Translations under genes and position numbers: made by a program
Notes under the pieces: generated by a model
The model's input: only the letters and a program-made list of their open reading frames with translations
Told to the model about the DNA's origin: nothing
Databases searched by the model: none
In this document: piece after piece, positions 26,729-35,721 of the stretch
How the letters are laid out: every line of letters begins with the position of its first letter
Position numbering within the stretch: position 1 is the stretch's first letter
Assembly (NCBI GenBank): GCA_963931525.1
Contig: OZ007023.1
Span: 496,001 to 560,000 of the forward strand
DNA: 64,000 nucleotides
Reading direction: 5' to 3'
DNA from: Fimenecus sp900545625
Lineage (GTDB): Bacteria; Bacillota; Clostridia; Oscillospirales; Acutalibacteraceae

Positions 26729-28696
26729 ATGGAACACGAAGAAAAGCGTCTGAATGACCTTGACGACGAGCAAATGGACACCGCCGTCAGCGAGGAATAC
26801 GGCGCAGACCAGATCCAGGTTTTAAAGGGGCTTGAGGCGGTGCGCAAACGCCCCGGCATGTATATCGGCTCCACCGGACCCCGGGGCTTACACCATCTGG
26901 TCTATGAAATTGTCGACAACTCCGTGGACGAGGCGCTCGCAGGCTGCTGCACGCATATCGAAGTCGAAATTTTACCCGGCGACGTTATCACCGTGCGCGA
27001 CAACGGCCGCGGCATCCCCGTGGACATCAATGAGGAAGAGGGCCTGCCCGCCGTGACCGTCGTGCTTACCGTTCTGCACGCGGGCGGCAAATTCGGCGGC
27101 AGCGGCTACAAGGTCTCAGGCGGTTTGCACGGTGTGGGTTCCTCCGTCGTGAATGCGCTGTCCGAATGGTTCGAGATCGAGGTCAGCCGCCAGGGGCATG
27201 TGTACCGCCAGCGTTTTACGCGCGGCGATATTGCGTCCGATCTGGAAGTGGTCGGCGATACCGACGGCACGGGTACGTTCATTAAGTTCAAGGCCGACCC
27301 CGAGATCTTCACCGAAACGACCGCATACGAATACGACGTGCTTGCCCGCCGGCTGCGCGAACAGGCGTTCCTGAACGCAGGGCTTTCCATCACGCTCACC
27401 GATAAGCGCGATGAAAACGACGTGCAGTCCGAGGTATTCTGCTACGAGGGCGGCATCCGCAGCTTTGTCGATTATATCAACACGAGCCGCGGCCTTTCGC
27501 CTGTGCACGAGGACATCATGCATTTTACCACCGTGCAGGGCGACAAGAGCGCCGAGGTGGCGATCTCTTACAACGACGGCTACAACGAGATCATTTTGAG
27601 CTTTGCCAACGACGTGCGCACCGTGGACGGCGGCACGCATGAGCAGGGCTTTAAAACCGCACTCACACGCGTATTCAATGACTACGGCAAAAAATTCAAC
27701 CTCTTAAAGGACGGCGACAAAAAGCTGTCCGGCGAGGACGTGCGCGAGGGGCTCACGGCGGTCATCAGCGTGAAGCTCACCGAAGCGCAGTTCGAGGGGC
27801 AGACAAAAGGAAAATTGGGCAACACCGAGATCACGGGGCTCGTTTCCAAAATGCTCTATGATAAAATGATGACCTATTTCGAGGAAAACCCGTCCGTCGC
27901 CAAGGCGATCTTCAACAAGGCGCTGGACGCCTCCCGCGCAAGGGAGGCGGCGCGCAAGGCGCGCGACAACGCGCGGCGCAAATCCGCGCTCGAAAGCAAC
28001 GCCCTGCCCGGCAAGCTCGCGGACTGCACCGACAAAAACCCCGAAAACACCGAAATTTACATCGTCGAGGGCGACTCCGCCGGCGGCTCCGCCAAAGAGG
28101 GGCGCGACCGCAACATCCAGGCGATCCTGCCCTTGTGGGGCAAGATGCTCAACGTCGAAAAGGCGCGTGTCGACAAGGTCATCGGCAACGACAAATTAAC
28201 GCCCGTCATTATGGCGCTGGGTACCGGCATCGGCGACGATTTCGATATTACGAAGCTGCGGTACCACAAAGTCGTCATCATGGCGGATGCCGACGTCGAC
28301 GGTGCGCACATCCGCACGCTGTTGTTGACCTTTTTCTTCCGCTACATGCGCCCGCTCATTGAAGAGGGCTATGTATATATCGCCCAGCCCCCGCTTTATA
28401 AGATCTCCAAGGGGAAAAAGCATGTCTATGCCTTTTCCGACGAAGAACGCGACCGCGAGATCGAAGAAATGGGCGGCAGCTGCGACGTCCAGCGGTATAA
28501 GGGCCTTGGTGAAATGGACCCGCAGCAGCTTTGGGAGACGACCATGGACCCGAATTACCGCACCATGCTGCGCGTGAATATGGAGGACGCCATGGAGGCC
28601 GACGAGACCTTCTCCATCCTGATGGGCGACAAGGTAGAACCCCGCCGCCTGTTCATCGAAAAGAACGCCAAGTATGTGCAGAATCTGGATATTTAA
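26729..28696 (+). CDS. gyrB: DNA gyrase subunit B
   Basis: ATPase subunit of DNA gyrase, which introduces negative supercoils. 655 residues. The GHKL ATPase has DNSVDEALAG, DNGRGIPVDI and GGLHGVGSSVVNAL. The TOPRIM part has IVEGDSAGGSAKEGRD at about 447-462 and MADADVDGAHIRTLLL. It is the gyrase form rather than ParE by its position next to recF and gyrA. The ATG at 26729 follows AAAAAGGAGTAGAAATAC. Confidence 0.98.
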   Translation: MEHEEKRLNDLDDEQMDTAVSEEYGADQIQVLKGLEAVRKRPGMYIGSTGPRGLHHLVYEIVDNSVDEALAGCCTHIEVEILPGDVITVRDNGRGIPVDINEEEGLPAVTVVLTVLHAGGKFGGSGYKVSGGLHGVGSSVVNALSEWFEIEVSRQGHVYRQRFTRGDIASDLEVVGDTDGTGTFIKFKADPEIFTETTAYEYDVLARRLREQAFLNAGLSITLTDKRDENDVQSEVFCYEGGIRSFVDYINTSRGLSPVHEDIMHFTTVQGDKSAEVAISYNDGYNEIILSFANDVRTVDGGTHEQGFKTALTRVFNDYGKKFNLLKDGDKKLSGEDVREGLTAVISVKLTEAQFEGQTKGKLGNTEITGLVSKMLYDKMMTYFEENPSVAKAIFNKALDASRAREAARKARDNARRKSALESNALPGKLADCTDKNPENTEIYIVEGDSAGGSAKEGRDRNIQAILPLWGKMLNVEKARVDKVIGNDKLTPVIMALGTGIGDDFDITKLRYHKVVIMADADVDGAHIRTLLLTFFFRYMRPLIEEGYVYIAQPPLYKISKGKKHVYAFSDEERDREIEEMGGSCDVQRYKGLGEMDPQQLWETTMDPNYRTMLRVNMEDAMEADETFSILMGDKVEPRRLFIEKNAKYVQNLDI

Positions 28697-28724
28697 GCGG
28701 TAGATAAAATTTAACTAAAAAAGT

Positions 28725-29050
28725 TCGATAAGCTCGTTCCTCCCTCTGATGAGGGAGGTGGCGCGGCGGAACGCCGTGCCGGAGGGAGAGAAAAACGAAA
28801 CCGAAAGGAAAACGGTTTTTCTTTCTCTCCCCCAGTCTTGGCGGCGTGACTGCCGCCAAGCCAGTCCCCTCGTCTTAAGGGGGCAAAGAGGCAGCCGAAA
28901 GCCTGCACAAACCATTTCCTCCCTCTGATGAGGGAGGTGTCAAAACGGCAAATATGCCGTTTTGCCGGAGGGAGAGAAAAATTCGTACAGATTTTGTCTC
29001 TCCCCCTGCCGCCCTGCGGCGGCATCCCCCTCGTCAGAGGGGGGGGAAGA
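28725..29050. repeat. CCTCCC-type repeat block between gyrB and gyrA
   Basis: Alternating hairpin modules: CCTCCCTCTGATGAGGGAGG at 28738 and 28918, a CTTGGCGGCGTGACTGCCGC hairpin near 28838, and CCCCTCGTCAGAGGGG near 29025. TCTCTCCC and GGGAGAGA ends mark module borders. This 330-bp insert splits gyrB from gyrA. Open frames in it are repeat translations. Confidence 0.8.
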
Positions 29051-29080
29051 ATATCCATCAGCAAAGAGGGATAAAACACC

Positions 29081-31639
29081 ATGAAAAAACAACAAAACGC
29101 GCCGCATGAGGAATACATCCCGTTCGAGCAGCAAAAGATCATCAACGTGGAGATCAACAAGGAAATGAAAAAATCCTTTTTGGATTACTCCATGGCGGTC
29201 ATCGTTTCCCGCGCGCTGCCCGATGTGCGCGATGGCCTAAAGCCCGTGCACCGGCGCATCCTCTATACGATGTATGAGAACAACCTCTACCCCGAAAAGG
29301 CGTACCGCAAATGTGCGGATACCGTCGGTTCGGTGCTGGGACGGTACCACCCGCACGGCGATGCGTCGGTATACGACGCCATGGTGCGCCTGGCGCAGAG
29401 CTTTTCCATGCGGTATATGCTTGTAGACGGCCACGGCAACTTCGGTTCGGTAGACGGCGACCCGCCCGCCGCATACCGCTATACCGAGTCGCGCATGAGC
29501 AAGATCTCCATGGAGATGCTCACGAATATCGACAAGGACACCGTCGATTTCATGCCCAACTACGACGACCGCTTAAAAGAGCCGGTCGTGCTGCCCAGCC
29601 GTTTCCCGAACCTGCTTGTGAACGGCTCAACGGGCATCGCCGTCGGCATGGCGACGAATATCCCGCCGCACAACCTCGGCGAGGTCATCGACGGCGTCTG
29701 CCTGCTTATTGACAACCCCGACGCCTCTTTGGAACAGCTCATGGAGTGCATCAAGGGCCCCGACTTCCCGACGGCGGGCATCATCATGGGGCGCGCGGGC
29801 ATCCGCGCGGCTTACGGCACGGGGCGCGGCAAGATCACCGTCCGCGCCAGAGCCGAGATCGTGGAGAACGAAAAAACCGGGCGTTTTTCCATCGTCGTCA
29901 CGGAGCTTCCCTATCAGGTCAACAAGGCGCGGCTGATCGAATCCATCGCCGACCTTGTGAAGGAAAAGCGCGTCGAGGGCATCGCCGACATCAACGACTA
30001 TTCCAGCCGCGAGGGCATGCGCATGGTCATTGATCTGAAACGCGACGCGAACCCCCAGGTGGTGCTCAACTATCTGTACCAGTATACGCAGCTGCAGATC
30101 TCCTACGGCATCATCCAGCTCGCGCTCGTGAACGGCGAGCCGAAAACGCTGACCTTAAAGCAGATCTTGGAGCAGTATATCGCCTTCCAGTGCGAGGTCA
30201 TCACCCGCCGCACGCAGTACGACCTGAAAAAGGCGAAGGACCGCGAGCACATTTTGGAAGGTCTTGCGCGCGCCGTGGATATCGTGGATGAAATCATCGC
30301 CACCATCCGCGCGTGCAAGGGCGGTATCCCCGAAGCGAAAGCCGCGATCATGGAAAAATTCGATTTCGACGACGTGCAGGCTGCCGCCATCGTCGCCTAC
30401 CGTCTCGGCCAGCTCGCCGGGCTTGAGATCCGCAAAATTTTGGACGAACGCGACGAGCTGCTGCGCAAGATCGCGGAATTTGAGGACATCCTATCTTCAG
30501 ACGCGCGCGTGCACGAGATCGTCAAGACCGAGCTTTGCGCCATCCGCGACAAGTTCGCCGACGAGCGCCGCACCGAGATCGTCGGCGTTTCGGGCGAGGT
30601 GGATATCGAGGATCTCATCCCCGAGGAGACCTGCGTCTACACGCTTACAAATATGGGCTACATCAAGCGCCAGAGTGTGGACACCTATCAGACGCAGCAC
30701 CGCGGCGGCAAGGGCATCAAGGGCATGACCCGCCGCGAGGAGGACATCGCCGAGACCATGTTCACCTGCTCGTCGCACGATTATATCATGTTCTTTACGT
30801 CCTTAGGGCGCGTCTACCGCTTAAAGGGCTACGAGATCCCCGAGGGCAGCCGCCAAAGCCGCGGGATGAACATCGTCAACATCCTGCCGCTCTCACCGGA
30901 CGAGCATGTCACCGCCATGCTGCGCGTGCCCGACTTCGGCGCAGAAGAGACAAGCTACCTTTGCATGGTCACGAAACACGGCATCATCAAGCGCACCGAG
31001 CTTGACGCGTATAAAAATATACGCAAAAACGGCATTGCCGCCATCAATCTCGACGAGGGCGACGAGCTTTGCTGGGTGAAGCTGACCGACGGCAACCAGA
31101 AACTGATGATCGCGACGAAAAAGGGCATGAGCATCGCCTTCCATGAGGCGGATGCGCGCTGCATCGGCAGGACTGCGCGCGGCGTGAAAGCCATCACCCT
31201 GGGGGCGGACGACGTCGTTGCGGGCATGTGCGTGCTCGACCCCGAAAAGAAGGTGCTGACCGTCACCGAAACCGGCTTCGGCAGACGAAGCGACGTTTCC
31301 AACTACCGCATCCAGTCGCGCGGCGGCAAGGGGCTCATCAACTACCATACCGCGCGCTTTGGCGATGTGGCAGCCATCACAATGGTCGCGCCCGATGAGG
31401 ACGTCATCCTGATCTCCTCCGACGGCATTCTCATCCGCATCCCCGTCTCCGACATCAGCGAGTTTGCACGACCCTCCAAGGGCGTGCGCGTCATGCGCGT
31501 CTCAGAGGGCGAAAAGATCGTGACGCTTTCGGTCACCGAGCATGAATCGGAAAAGGACGACGCGGCGCAAACGCCCGAAACCGCCGAAAACCCTGCCGAG
31601 AATGCGGAACCCGAAGCCGCAGACGGGCAGAACGCATAA
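29081..31639 (+). CDS. gyrA: DNA gyrase subunit A
   Basis: DNA breakage-reunion subunit of gyrase. 852 residues. MAVIVSRALPDVRDGLKPVHRRIL precedes the catalytic tyrosine in PPAAYRYTESRM at about 129-140, and the quinolone-resistance region HPHGDASVYDAMVRLAQSFS is wild-type-like (S, D/A pattern intact). Six C-terminal beta-pinwheel blades follow; the GyrA-box equivalent reads QHRGGKGIKG. The tail (about 820-852) is acidic and Ala/Glu/Pro-rich. The ATG at 29081 follows AAGAGGGATAAAACACC. Confidence 0.98.
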   Translation: MKKQQNAPHEEYIPFEQQKIINVEINKEMKKSFLDYSMAVIVSRALPDVRDGLKPVHRRILYTMYENNLYPEKAYRKCADTVGSVLGRYHPHGDASVYDAMVRLAQSFSMRYMLVDGHGNFGSVDGDPPAAYRYTESRMSKISMEMLTNIDKDTVDFMPNYDDRLKEPVVLPSRFPNLLVNGSTGIAVGMATNIPPHNLGEVIDGVCLLIDNPDASLEQLMECIKGPDFPTAGIIMGRAGIRAAYGTGRGKITVRARAEIVENEKTGRFSIVVTELPYQVNKARLIESIADLVKEKRVEGIADINDYSSREGMRMVIDLKRDANPQVVLNYLYQYTQLQISYGIIQLALVNGEPKTLTLKQILEQYIAFQCEVITRRTQYDLKKAKDREHILEGLARAVDIVDEIIATIRACKGGIPEAKAAIMEKFDFDDVQAAAIVAYRLGQLAGLEIRKILDERDELLRKIAEFEDILSSDARVHEIVKTELCAIRDKFADERRTEIVGVSGEVDIEDLIPEETCVYTLTNMGYIKRQSVDTYQTQHRGGKGIKGMTRREEDIAETMFTCSSHDYIMFFTSLGRVYRLKGYEIPEGSRQSRGMNIVNILPLSPDEHVTAMLRVPDFGAEETSYLCMVTKHGIIKRTELDAYKNIRKNGIAAINLDEGDELCWVKLTDGNQKLMIATKKGMSIAFHEADARCIGRTARGVKAITLGADDVVAGMCVLDPEKKVLTVTETGFGRRSDVSNYRIQSRGGKGLINYHTARFGDVAAITMVAPDEDVILISSDGILIRIPVSDISEFARPSKGVRVMRVSEGEKIVTLSVTEHESEKDDAAQTPETAENPAENAEPEAADGQNA

Positions 31640-31751
31640 AAGTTTCAAAAATCGTAACAATTCCGTCGCAAACACATGGTATATCTGAGTAGAAGCGTCG
31701 GAGCAGCCGACGAAGCTCTACGGGCGATTTCGGATGGAAGAGAGTGTGCGT

Positions 31752-33209
31752 ATGGAGAATATGCAAAATAACACGCCAAACCCGCAGGCGGCGCAGAACG
31801 GGCAGGGCACCGCTCCGCCCGCGCAGGGCACGCAGCCTGCACAGCCTATGCAAAACGGGCAGCCCGTGCAAAATGCGCAAAACGGGCAGCCTGTGCAAAA
31901 CCCGCAGACGGCAAAGACGCCCGAACAGGCAGCGCCGTCCGCCGGGCAGCCCCAAAACACGGGCAGCCCCTATGCGCGCGCGCCGTACACGGGGCAGAAC
32001 CCGTATTCTGCACAGAACCCGAACGCCGCGCAGCAGCCGCAAAATACAGGCTATGCGAACCGCCCGCCCTACGGTGCGCAGAATCCGTATACCCAAAACA
32101 CGGGCTATGCGAACCGCCCGCCGTACAGTGCGCAGAACCCCTACGGGCAGCGTCCGCCCTACGGCGCGCCGAATCCGCAAAATCCCCGCCCGCCTTACGG
32201 GCAGGGGCAGCCGCCTTACGGCTATGCGCCGCCGACGCCGAATACCAAGGTCTATATGTCGCCGCAAAAGCTGCGCGACCAGACGCAGATCCGCCGTATC
32301 AGCAACGCCACGGGGCTTGCCGTCATCGCGTTCACGGCGCTGCCGTTCTTGATCAGCTTCGCGCTGACGCTCATCCCGGGCTTTTTTGAGGTGTACGAAA
32401 CCAATTCCATATTCTATATTTGCTTCAACGCCCTGTATTCCACCGTGGTCATCGGCGTCCCGTTTTACTGTGTCTACCGTTTTCTGCGCAAAAGGCAGGC
32501 GCTCGGCGAGCTGAACCTCGGCACGCCCGCGCACGGCGGTGTGACCGCGCTGCTGGTCTTTGCCGCGCTGATGTGCTGCATGGTGGGCAACTATGCCACG
32601 AATTTCTTTTCCATGTTTGTCGAATCGATCTTCGGCATCCGCTTTATTTCCCCGACCGACGATTTCGCGATCACGGGCGGCGCGACGTTTTTGCTGCGCA
32701 TCCTGCAGACTGCCGTCCTGCCCGCGCTCATTGAGGAATTCGCCGTGCGCGGGGTGGTGATGCAGCCGCTGCGCCGCTACGGCGACAAATTCGCGCTGCT
32801 GATGTCGGCGTTTGTGTTCGCGCTCATGCACGGCAACATGGTGCAGATCCCCTTTGCGTTCATCGCGGGGCTCGCCATCGGCTATGCCGTCATCGCCACG
32901 GGCTCCATGTGGACGGGCGTGATCATCCACTTCTGCAACAACCTGATCGCGGTCTGCTCGGAGGCGGCGTATGACCTGCTGCCCGAAGAGGCGGCGGCGC
33001 TCATCACCCTCGCGATGATGGCGCTGGTGTTCGTCGTGGGGCTGGTGTGCGCGATCGTATACGCCAAGCGCTACGCCCGCGTGCCGCTCACAAAAACGAA
33101 GACGCAGCTCGACACGCGCGAAAAGAACCGCGCCTTTTTGTGCAGCGCGCCCATGATCATCGCCATTGTCCTGCTGGTCTTGGAGACCATTCAATATGTG
33201 GAATTCTGA
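31752..33209 (+). CDS. CPBP-family intramembrane protease with Pro/Asn/Tyr-rich N-terminus
   Basis: Integral membrane protein of the CPBP (CaaX protease and bacteriocin-processing) family, which includes glutamate-dependent intramembrane proteases. The C-terminal half has all family motifs: EEFAVRGVV at about 327-335, FALMHGNMVQIPFAFIAGL, and IIHFCNN. About seven or eight transmembrane helices follow residue 185. The first 175 residues are low-complexity (Pro, Gln, Asn, Tyr, Ala) with an 18-residue tandem unit NTGYANRPPYxAQNPYxQ, probably disordered and cytoplasmic. I prefer the ATG at 31752 after GGAAGAGAG; an in-frame ATG at 31734 adds six residues. It overlaps tadA. Substrate unknown. Confidence 0.87.
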   Translation: MENMQNNTPNPQAAQNGQGTAPPAQGTQPAQPMQNGQPVQNAQNGQPVQNPQTAKTPEQAAPSAGQPQNTGSPYARAPYTGQNPYSAQNPNAAQQPQNTGYANRPPYGAQNPYTQNTGYANRPPYSAQNPYGQRPPYGAPNPQNPRPPYGQGQPPYGYAPPTPNTKVYMSPQKLRDQTQIRRISNATGLAVIAFTALPFLISFALTLIPGFFEVYETNSIFYICFNALYSTVVIGVPFYCVYRFLRKRQALGELNLGTPAHGGVTALLVFAALMCCMVGNYATNFFSMFVESIFGIRFISPTDDFAITGGATFLLRILQTAVLPALIEEFAVRGVVMQPLRRYGDKFALLMSAFVFALMHGNMVQIPFAFIAGLAIGYAVIATGSMWTGVIIHFCNNLIAVCSEAAYDLLPEEAAALITLAMMALVFVVGLVCAIVYAKRYARVPLTKTKTQLDTREKNRAFLCSAPMIIAIVLLVLETIQYVEF

Positions 33210-33729
33210 CGCGCCGCGCCCCGTCCTTGCGGACAGCACCGCGGCAGAGGCGTTTATGCGGCTGGCTTTGCGCGAAGCGCAGAAAAGTGCCGCCGAGGGC
33301 GAAGTGCCTGTCGGGGCGGTCGTCGTGCGGAACGGCGAGGTTGTCGCTGTCGGGCGCAACCGCCGGGAAAAAGCGAAAAACGCCCTTGCCCACGCCGAGA
33401 TCGAAGCGATCGACCGCGCGTGCAAGGCTTTAGGCGGCTGGCGGCTGTGGGAATGTGAGCTGTTCGTGACGCTTGAGCCCTGCCCGATGTGCGCGGGCGC
33501 GATTGTGAACGCGCGCTTGCAAAGGGTGACCTACGGCGCGCGCGACCCGAAGAACGGCGCGGTGGGCAGCGTGTTTTCGATGTTTTCCCTGCCCTTAACG
33601 CATAAGCCCGAAGCCGTGGGCGGCGTGCTCGAGGCGGAATGCGCCGAAGCGCTGACGTCCTTTTTTAAGAGATTGCGGGAAAACAGAGTTCAGAATTCAG
33701 AAAGCAGAGAACAGAAGCAGGATAGGTAA
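33196..33729 (+). CDS. tadA: tRNA-specific adenosine deaminase TadA
   Basis: Zinc enzyme that deaminates wobble A34 to inosine in tRNA-Arg(ACG). HAEIEAI carries the zinc His and catalytic Glu, and PCPMCAGAI the two zinc cysteines. FMRLALREAQKSAAEGEVPV matches the family N-terminus. I chose the ATG at 33196, inside the end of the protease gene, after TTGGAGACC; an upstream GTG/ATG frame at 33166 adds ten unlikely residues. 177 residues. The last 14 or so (QNSESREQKQDR) come from a 7-bp repeat array and are probably not functional. Confidence 0.93.
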   Translation: MWNSDAPRPVLADSTAAEAFMRLALREAQKSAAEGEVPVGAVVVRNGEVVAVGRNRREKAKNALAHAEIEAIDRACKALGGWRLWECELFVTLEPCPMCAGAIVNARLQRVTYGARDPKNGAVGSVFSMFSLPLTHKPEAVGGVLEAECAEALTSFFKRLRENRVQNSESREQKQDR

Positions 33730-34252
33730 GTTTGTTGGAACCGCGTGTTTGCAGAGCCTTTCGACTGCGAAAACAATGAAAAATCTGCTTAAATTTGTAG
33801 GGCGGGGGCTTGCTCCCGCCGCAAATATACAGATTTTGTCCTTCCCGGGGAACACGGGCAGAAATTTTTAGGATAAACGAGAAACGGTTTGGTTGAACCA
33901 TTGCCCACGGCGGGAGCAAGCCCCCGCCCTACGGTCTCTCCCTCCGTCACGCGCAAAGCGCGCGCCACCTCCCTCATCAGAGGGAGGAAAAGGTTTGTAC
34001 TGACTTCCGGTTGTGCGTTTCCCCCTCTGACGAGGGGGATGCCGCCGCAAGGCGGAAGGGGGAGAGATAAAATCTGTTCTTCATACGGCGGGAGCAGATT
34101 CTCCGAATCCCGAACCCTTTTGTCGCTTCGCGACATTTCCCCTGACAGGGGAATCACCCCCGCCCTACGGTTCCTGCCAATTTTCGGCTTTCTACAGATT
34201 GCCATTTGCACATCCGGCATCCGGCATCTAATATCTAACATCTAACAAGGAG
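33690..34252. repeat. mosaic repeat block between tadA and the Mrp gene
   Basis: A 7-bp array inside the tadA tail (33688-33722) is followed by arm GTAGGGCGGGGGCTTGCTCC at 33798 and a 189-bp segment (33908-34096) repeated without a mismatch at 37668-37856. A CCGAATCCCGAACCC/TTTCCCCTGACAGGGGAA unit and arm ACCCCCGCCCTAC follow, ending near 34179. An array (CATCTAATATCTAACATCTA) at 34222-34250 abuts the Shine-Dalgarno AAGGAG. Confidence 0.85.
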
Positions 34253-34262
34253 ATCTGAAAAA

Positions 34263-35078
34263 ATGAGCGAATCCTGTTCCCATGACTGCGCATCCTGCTC
34301 GCAGGACTGCGCCGCGCGCGACCTGCGCCTGCCCGCGAACCAATACAGCACGGTAAAGCACGTTATCGGCGTGGTCAGCGGCAAGGGCGGCGTCGGCAAA
34401 AGCACCGTGACCGCAATGCTTGCCGTTGCAGCCCAAGCGCAGGGCTTCCAGACCGCGATCCTCGATGCGGACGTAACGGGGCCGTCGATCCCCAAAATGT
34501 TCGGGCTGCACGGGCGTGCCGAGGGCAGCGCCGACGGCATTTTCCCGATGGAGACGAAAACCGGCATCCGCGTGATGAGCGTCAATCTGCTGCTGGAAAA
34601 GGAGGACGCCCCGGTCATCTGGCGCGGGCCCGTGATCTCCGGCATGATCCAGCAGTTTTGGCAGGAGGTCATTTGGGGCGACGTGGATTATATGTTCGTT
34701 GATATGCCCCCCGGCACGGGCGACGTGCCGCTGACGGTGTTCCAATCCCTGCCGCTCGACGGCATTCTGGTCGTCACCACCCCGCAGGAGCTCGTCACGC
34801 TGATCGTCAAAAAGGCGTACAACATGGCGAAAGAGATGAACATCCCCGTTTTGGGCTTCATCGAGAACATGAGCTGGTTCGAATGCCCCGACTGCAAAAA
34901 ACGGCACGCCGTTTTCGGCGAAAGCAAGCTCGACGGCGTCGCTGCCGGCTATGGGATCCCCGTGCTTGCGCGGCTGCCCATCGACCCGAAAAACACCTCG
35001 CTTGCCGACAAGGGCGCGATCGAGCTTTCCGACACAGACGCGCTCGGCAGCGTGCTCGACGCGATCGAAAAGAAATAA
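34263..35078 (+). CDS. Mrp/NBP35-type iron-sulfur cluster carrier ATPase
   Basis: P-loop NTPase of the Mrp/ApbC/NBP35 group that binds and transfers Fe-S clusters. 271 residues. Deviant Walker A SGKGGVGKST is at 39-48, MFVDMPPGTGDVPL is the switch/Walker B region, and CPDC in WFECPDCKKRHAV gives the bridging cysteines at the dimer interface. The N-terminus has four clustered cysteines (C5, C9, C12, C16), like the extra cluster of NBP35 rather than plain ApbC. The ATG at 34263 follows AAGGAGATCTGAAAAA. Monocistronic, with a hairpin downstream. Confidence 0.9.
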   Translation: MSESCSHDCASCSQDCAARDLRLPANQYSTVKHVIGVVSGKGGVGKSTVTAMLAVAAQAQGFQTAILDADVTGPSIPKMFGLHGRAEGSADGIFPMETKTGIRVMSVNLLLEKEDAPVIWRGPVISGMIQQFWQEVIWGDVDYMFVDMPPGTGDVPLTVFQSLPLDGILVVTTPQELVTLIVKKAYNMAKEMNIPVLGFIENMSWFECPDCKKRHAVFGESKLDGVAAGYGIPVLARLPIDPKNTSLADKGAIELSDTDALGSVLDAIEKK

Positions 35079-35092
35079 AAGGAAAAAAGAAC

Positions 35093-35117
35093 AGGGCTGC
35101 GCTGTGTGCGCAGCCCT
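35093..35117 (+). terminator. hairpin after the Mrp gene, first copy
   Basis: Perfect stem AGGGCTGCGC / GCGCAGCCCT with loop TGTGT, 15 bases after the stop. It has no T tract; an identical copy with GTTTTG after it lies at 35350-35374. Confidence 0.55.
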
Positions 35118-35600
35118 GAGCATGTCGAAAAAGTGCATTTTGCTCCCCTTGTCAGCGGTGATTCCCCGCGGGGCGGGGAAATGTCGCGAGCGACAAAGGG
35201 GACGGCCGCCGTCAGCGGCTGTCGAGCGAAGTAAGCCTTGGGGTAGTCAAGAACCTTGAAATAGCAAGGTTTCTCTCCCTTAAGTCACGCGTTTCGCGCG
35301 TGCCACCTCCCTCGTCAGAGGGAGGAAAAACAACTTTATCGACAGTCTGAGGGCTGCGCTGTGTGCGCAGCCCTGTTTTGCGTGGAGGCGGACAAAAGGA
35401 CGCCTTTTGCCCCCTCTGACGAGGGGGTAGTCTTGGCGGCGGTTACGCTGCCAAGACTGGGGGAGAGAAAAAGCAGACTTTCGGCTTTGTGTATCTCTCC
35501 CTCCGTCTTTTGCCTGCGGCAAAATCCACCTCCCTCCTCAGAGGGAGGAAGGGTGCTTGCAAGCGCTCGGTTTTCTGCAATTTCGCCCCGCCGCACGCCT
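35118..35600. repeat. CCTCCC-type repeats between two copies of a terminator
   Basis: After the first hairpin copy come TGTCGAAAAAGTGC, a GTGATTCCCCGCGGGGCGGG unit, TGTCGCGAGCGACA, and a CCTCCCTCGTCAGAGGGAGG module near 35307. CAACTTTATCGACAG then leads into the second hairpin copy. Further modules follow: CCCCCTCTGACGAGGGGG near 35410, a TCTTGGCGGCGGTTACGCTG hairpin near 35432, and CCTCCCTCCTCAGAGGGAGG near 35530. No gene is evident. Confidence 0.75.
35350..35374 (+). terminator. second copy of the Mrp terminator hairpin
   Basis: Identical 25 bases to 35093-35117, here followed by GTTTTG. It brackets a 232-bp repeat insert, suggesting a duplication on insertion. Confidence 0.5.
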
Positions 35601-35657
35601 AAACCCGAATAATGAACGCCTAAAATCCAATCTATGGACTTCCCTTAAATAGCCCAA

Positions 35658-35690
35658 AAAACGGGTTCGGTAAAACACCGAACCCGTTTT
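35658..35690 (-). terminator. bidirectional terminator after the radical SAM gene
   Basis: Perfect 14-bp stem AAAACGGGTTCGGT / ACCGAACCCGTTTT with a 5-base loop. It has A and T runs on both sides and serves the minus-strand gene that ends at 35722. Confidence 0.8.
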
Positions 35691-35721
35691 GGTTGCTATA
35701 ACAAACTTTGAAAAACTTGCC

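Noticed and set aside
28711..29160. Open frames across the gyrB-gyrA gap
   Set aside because: They translate the CCTCCC/GGGAGAGA modules (PPPSSEGG- and LIRGRK-like peptides) that recur in every such block.
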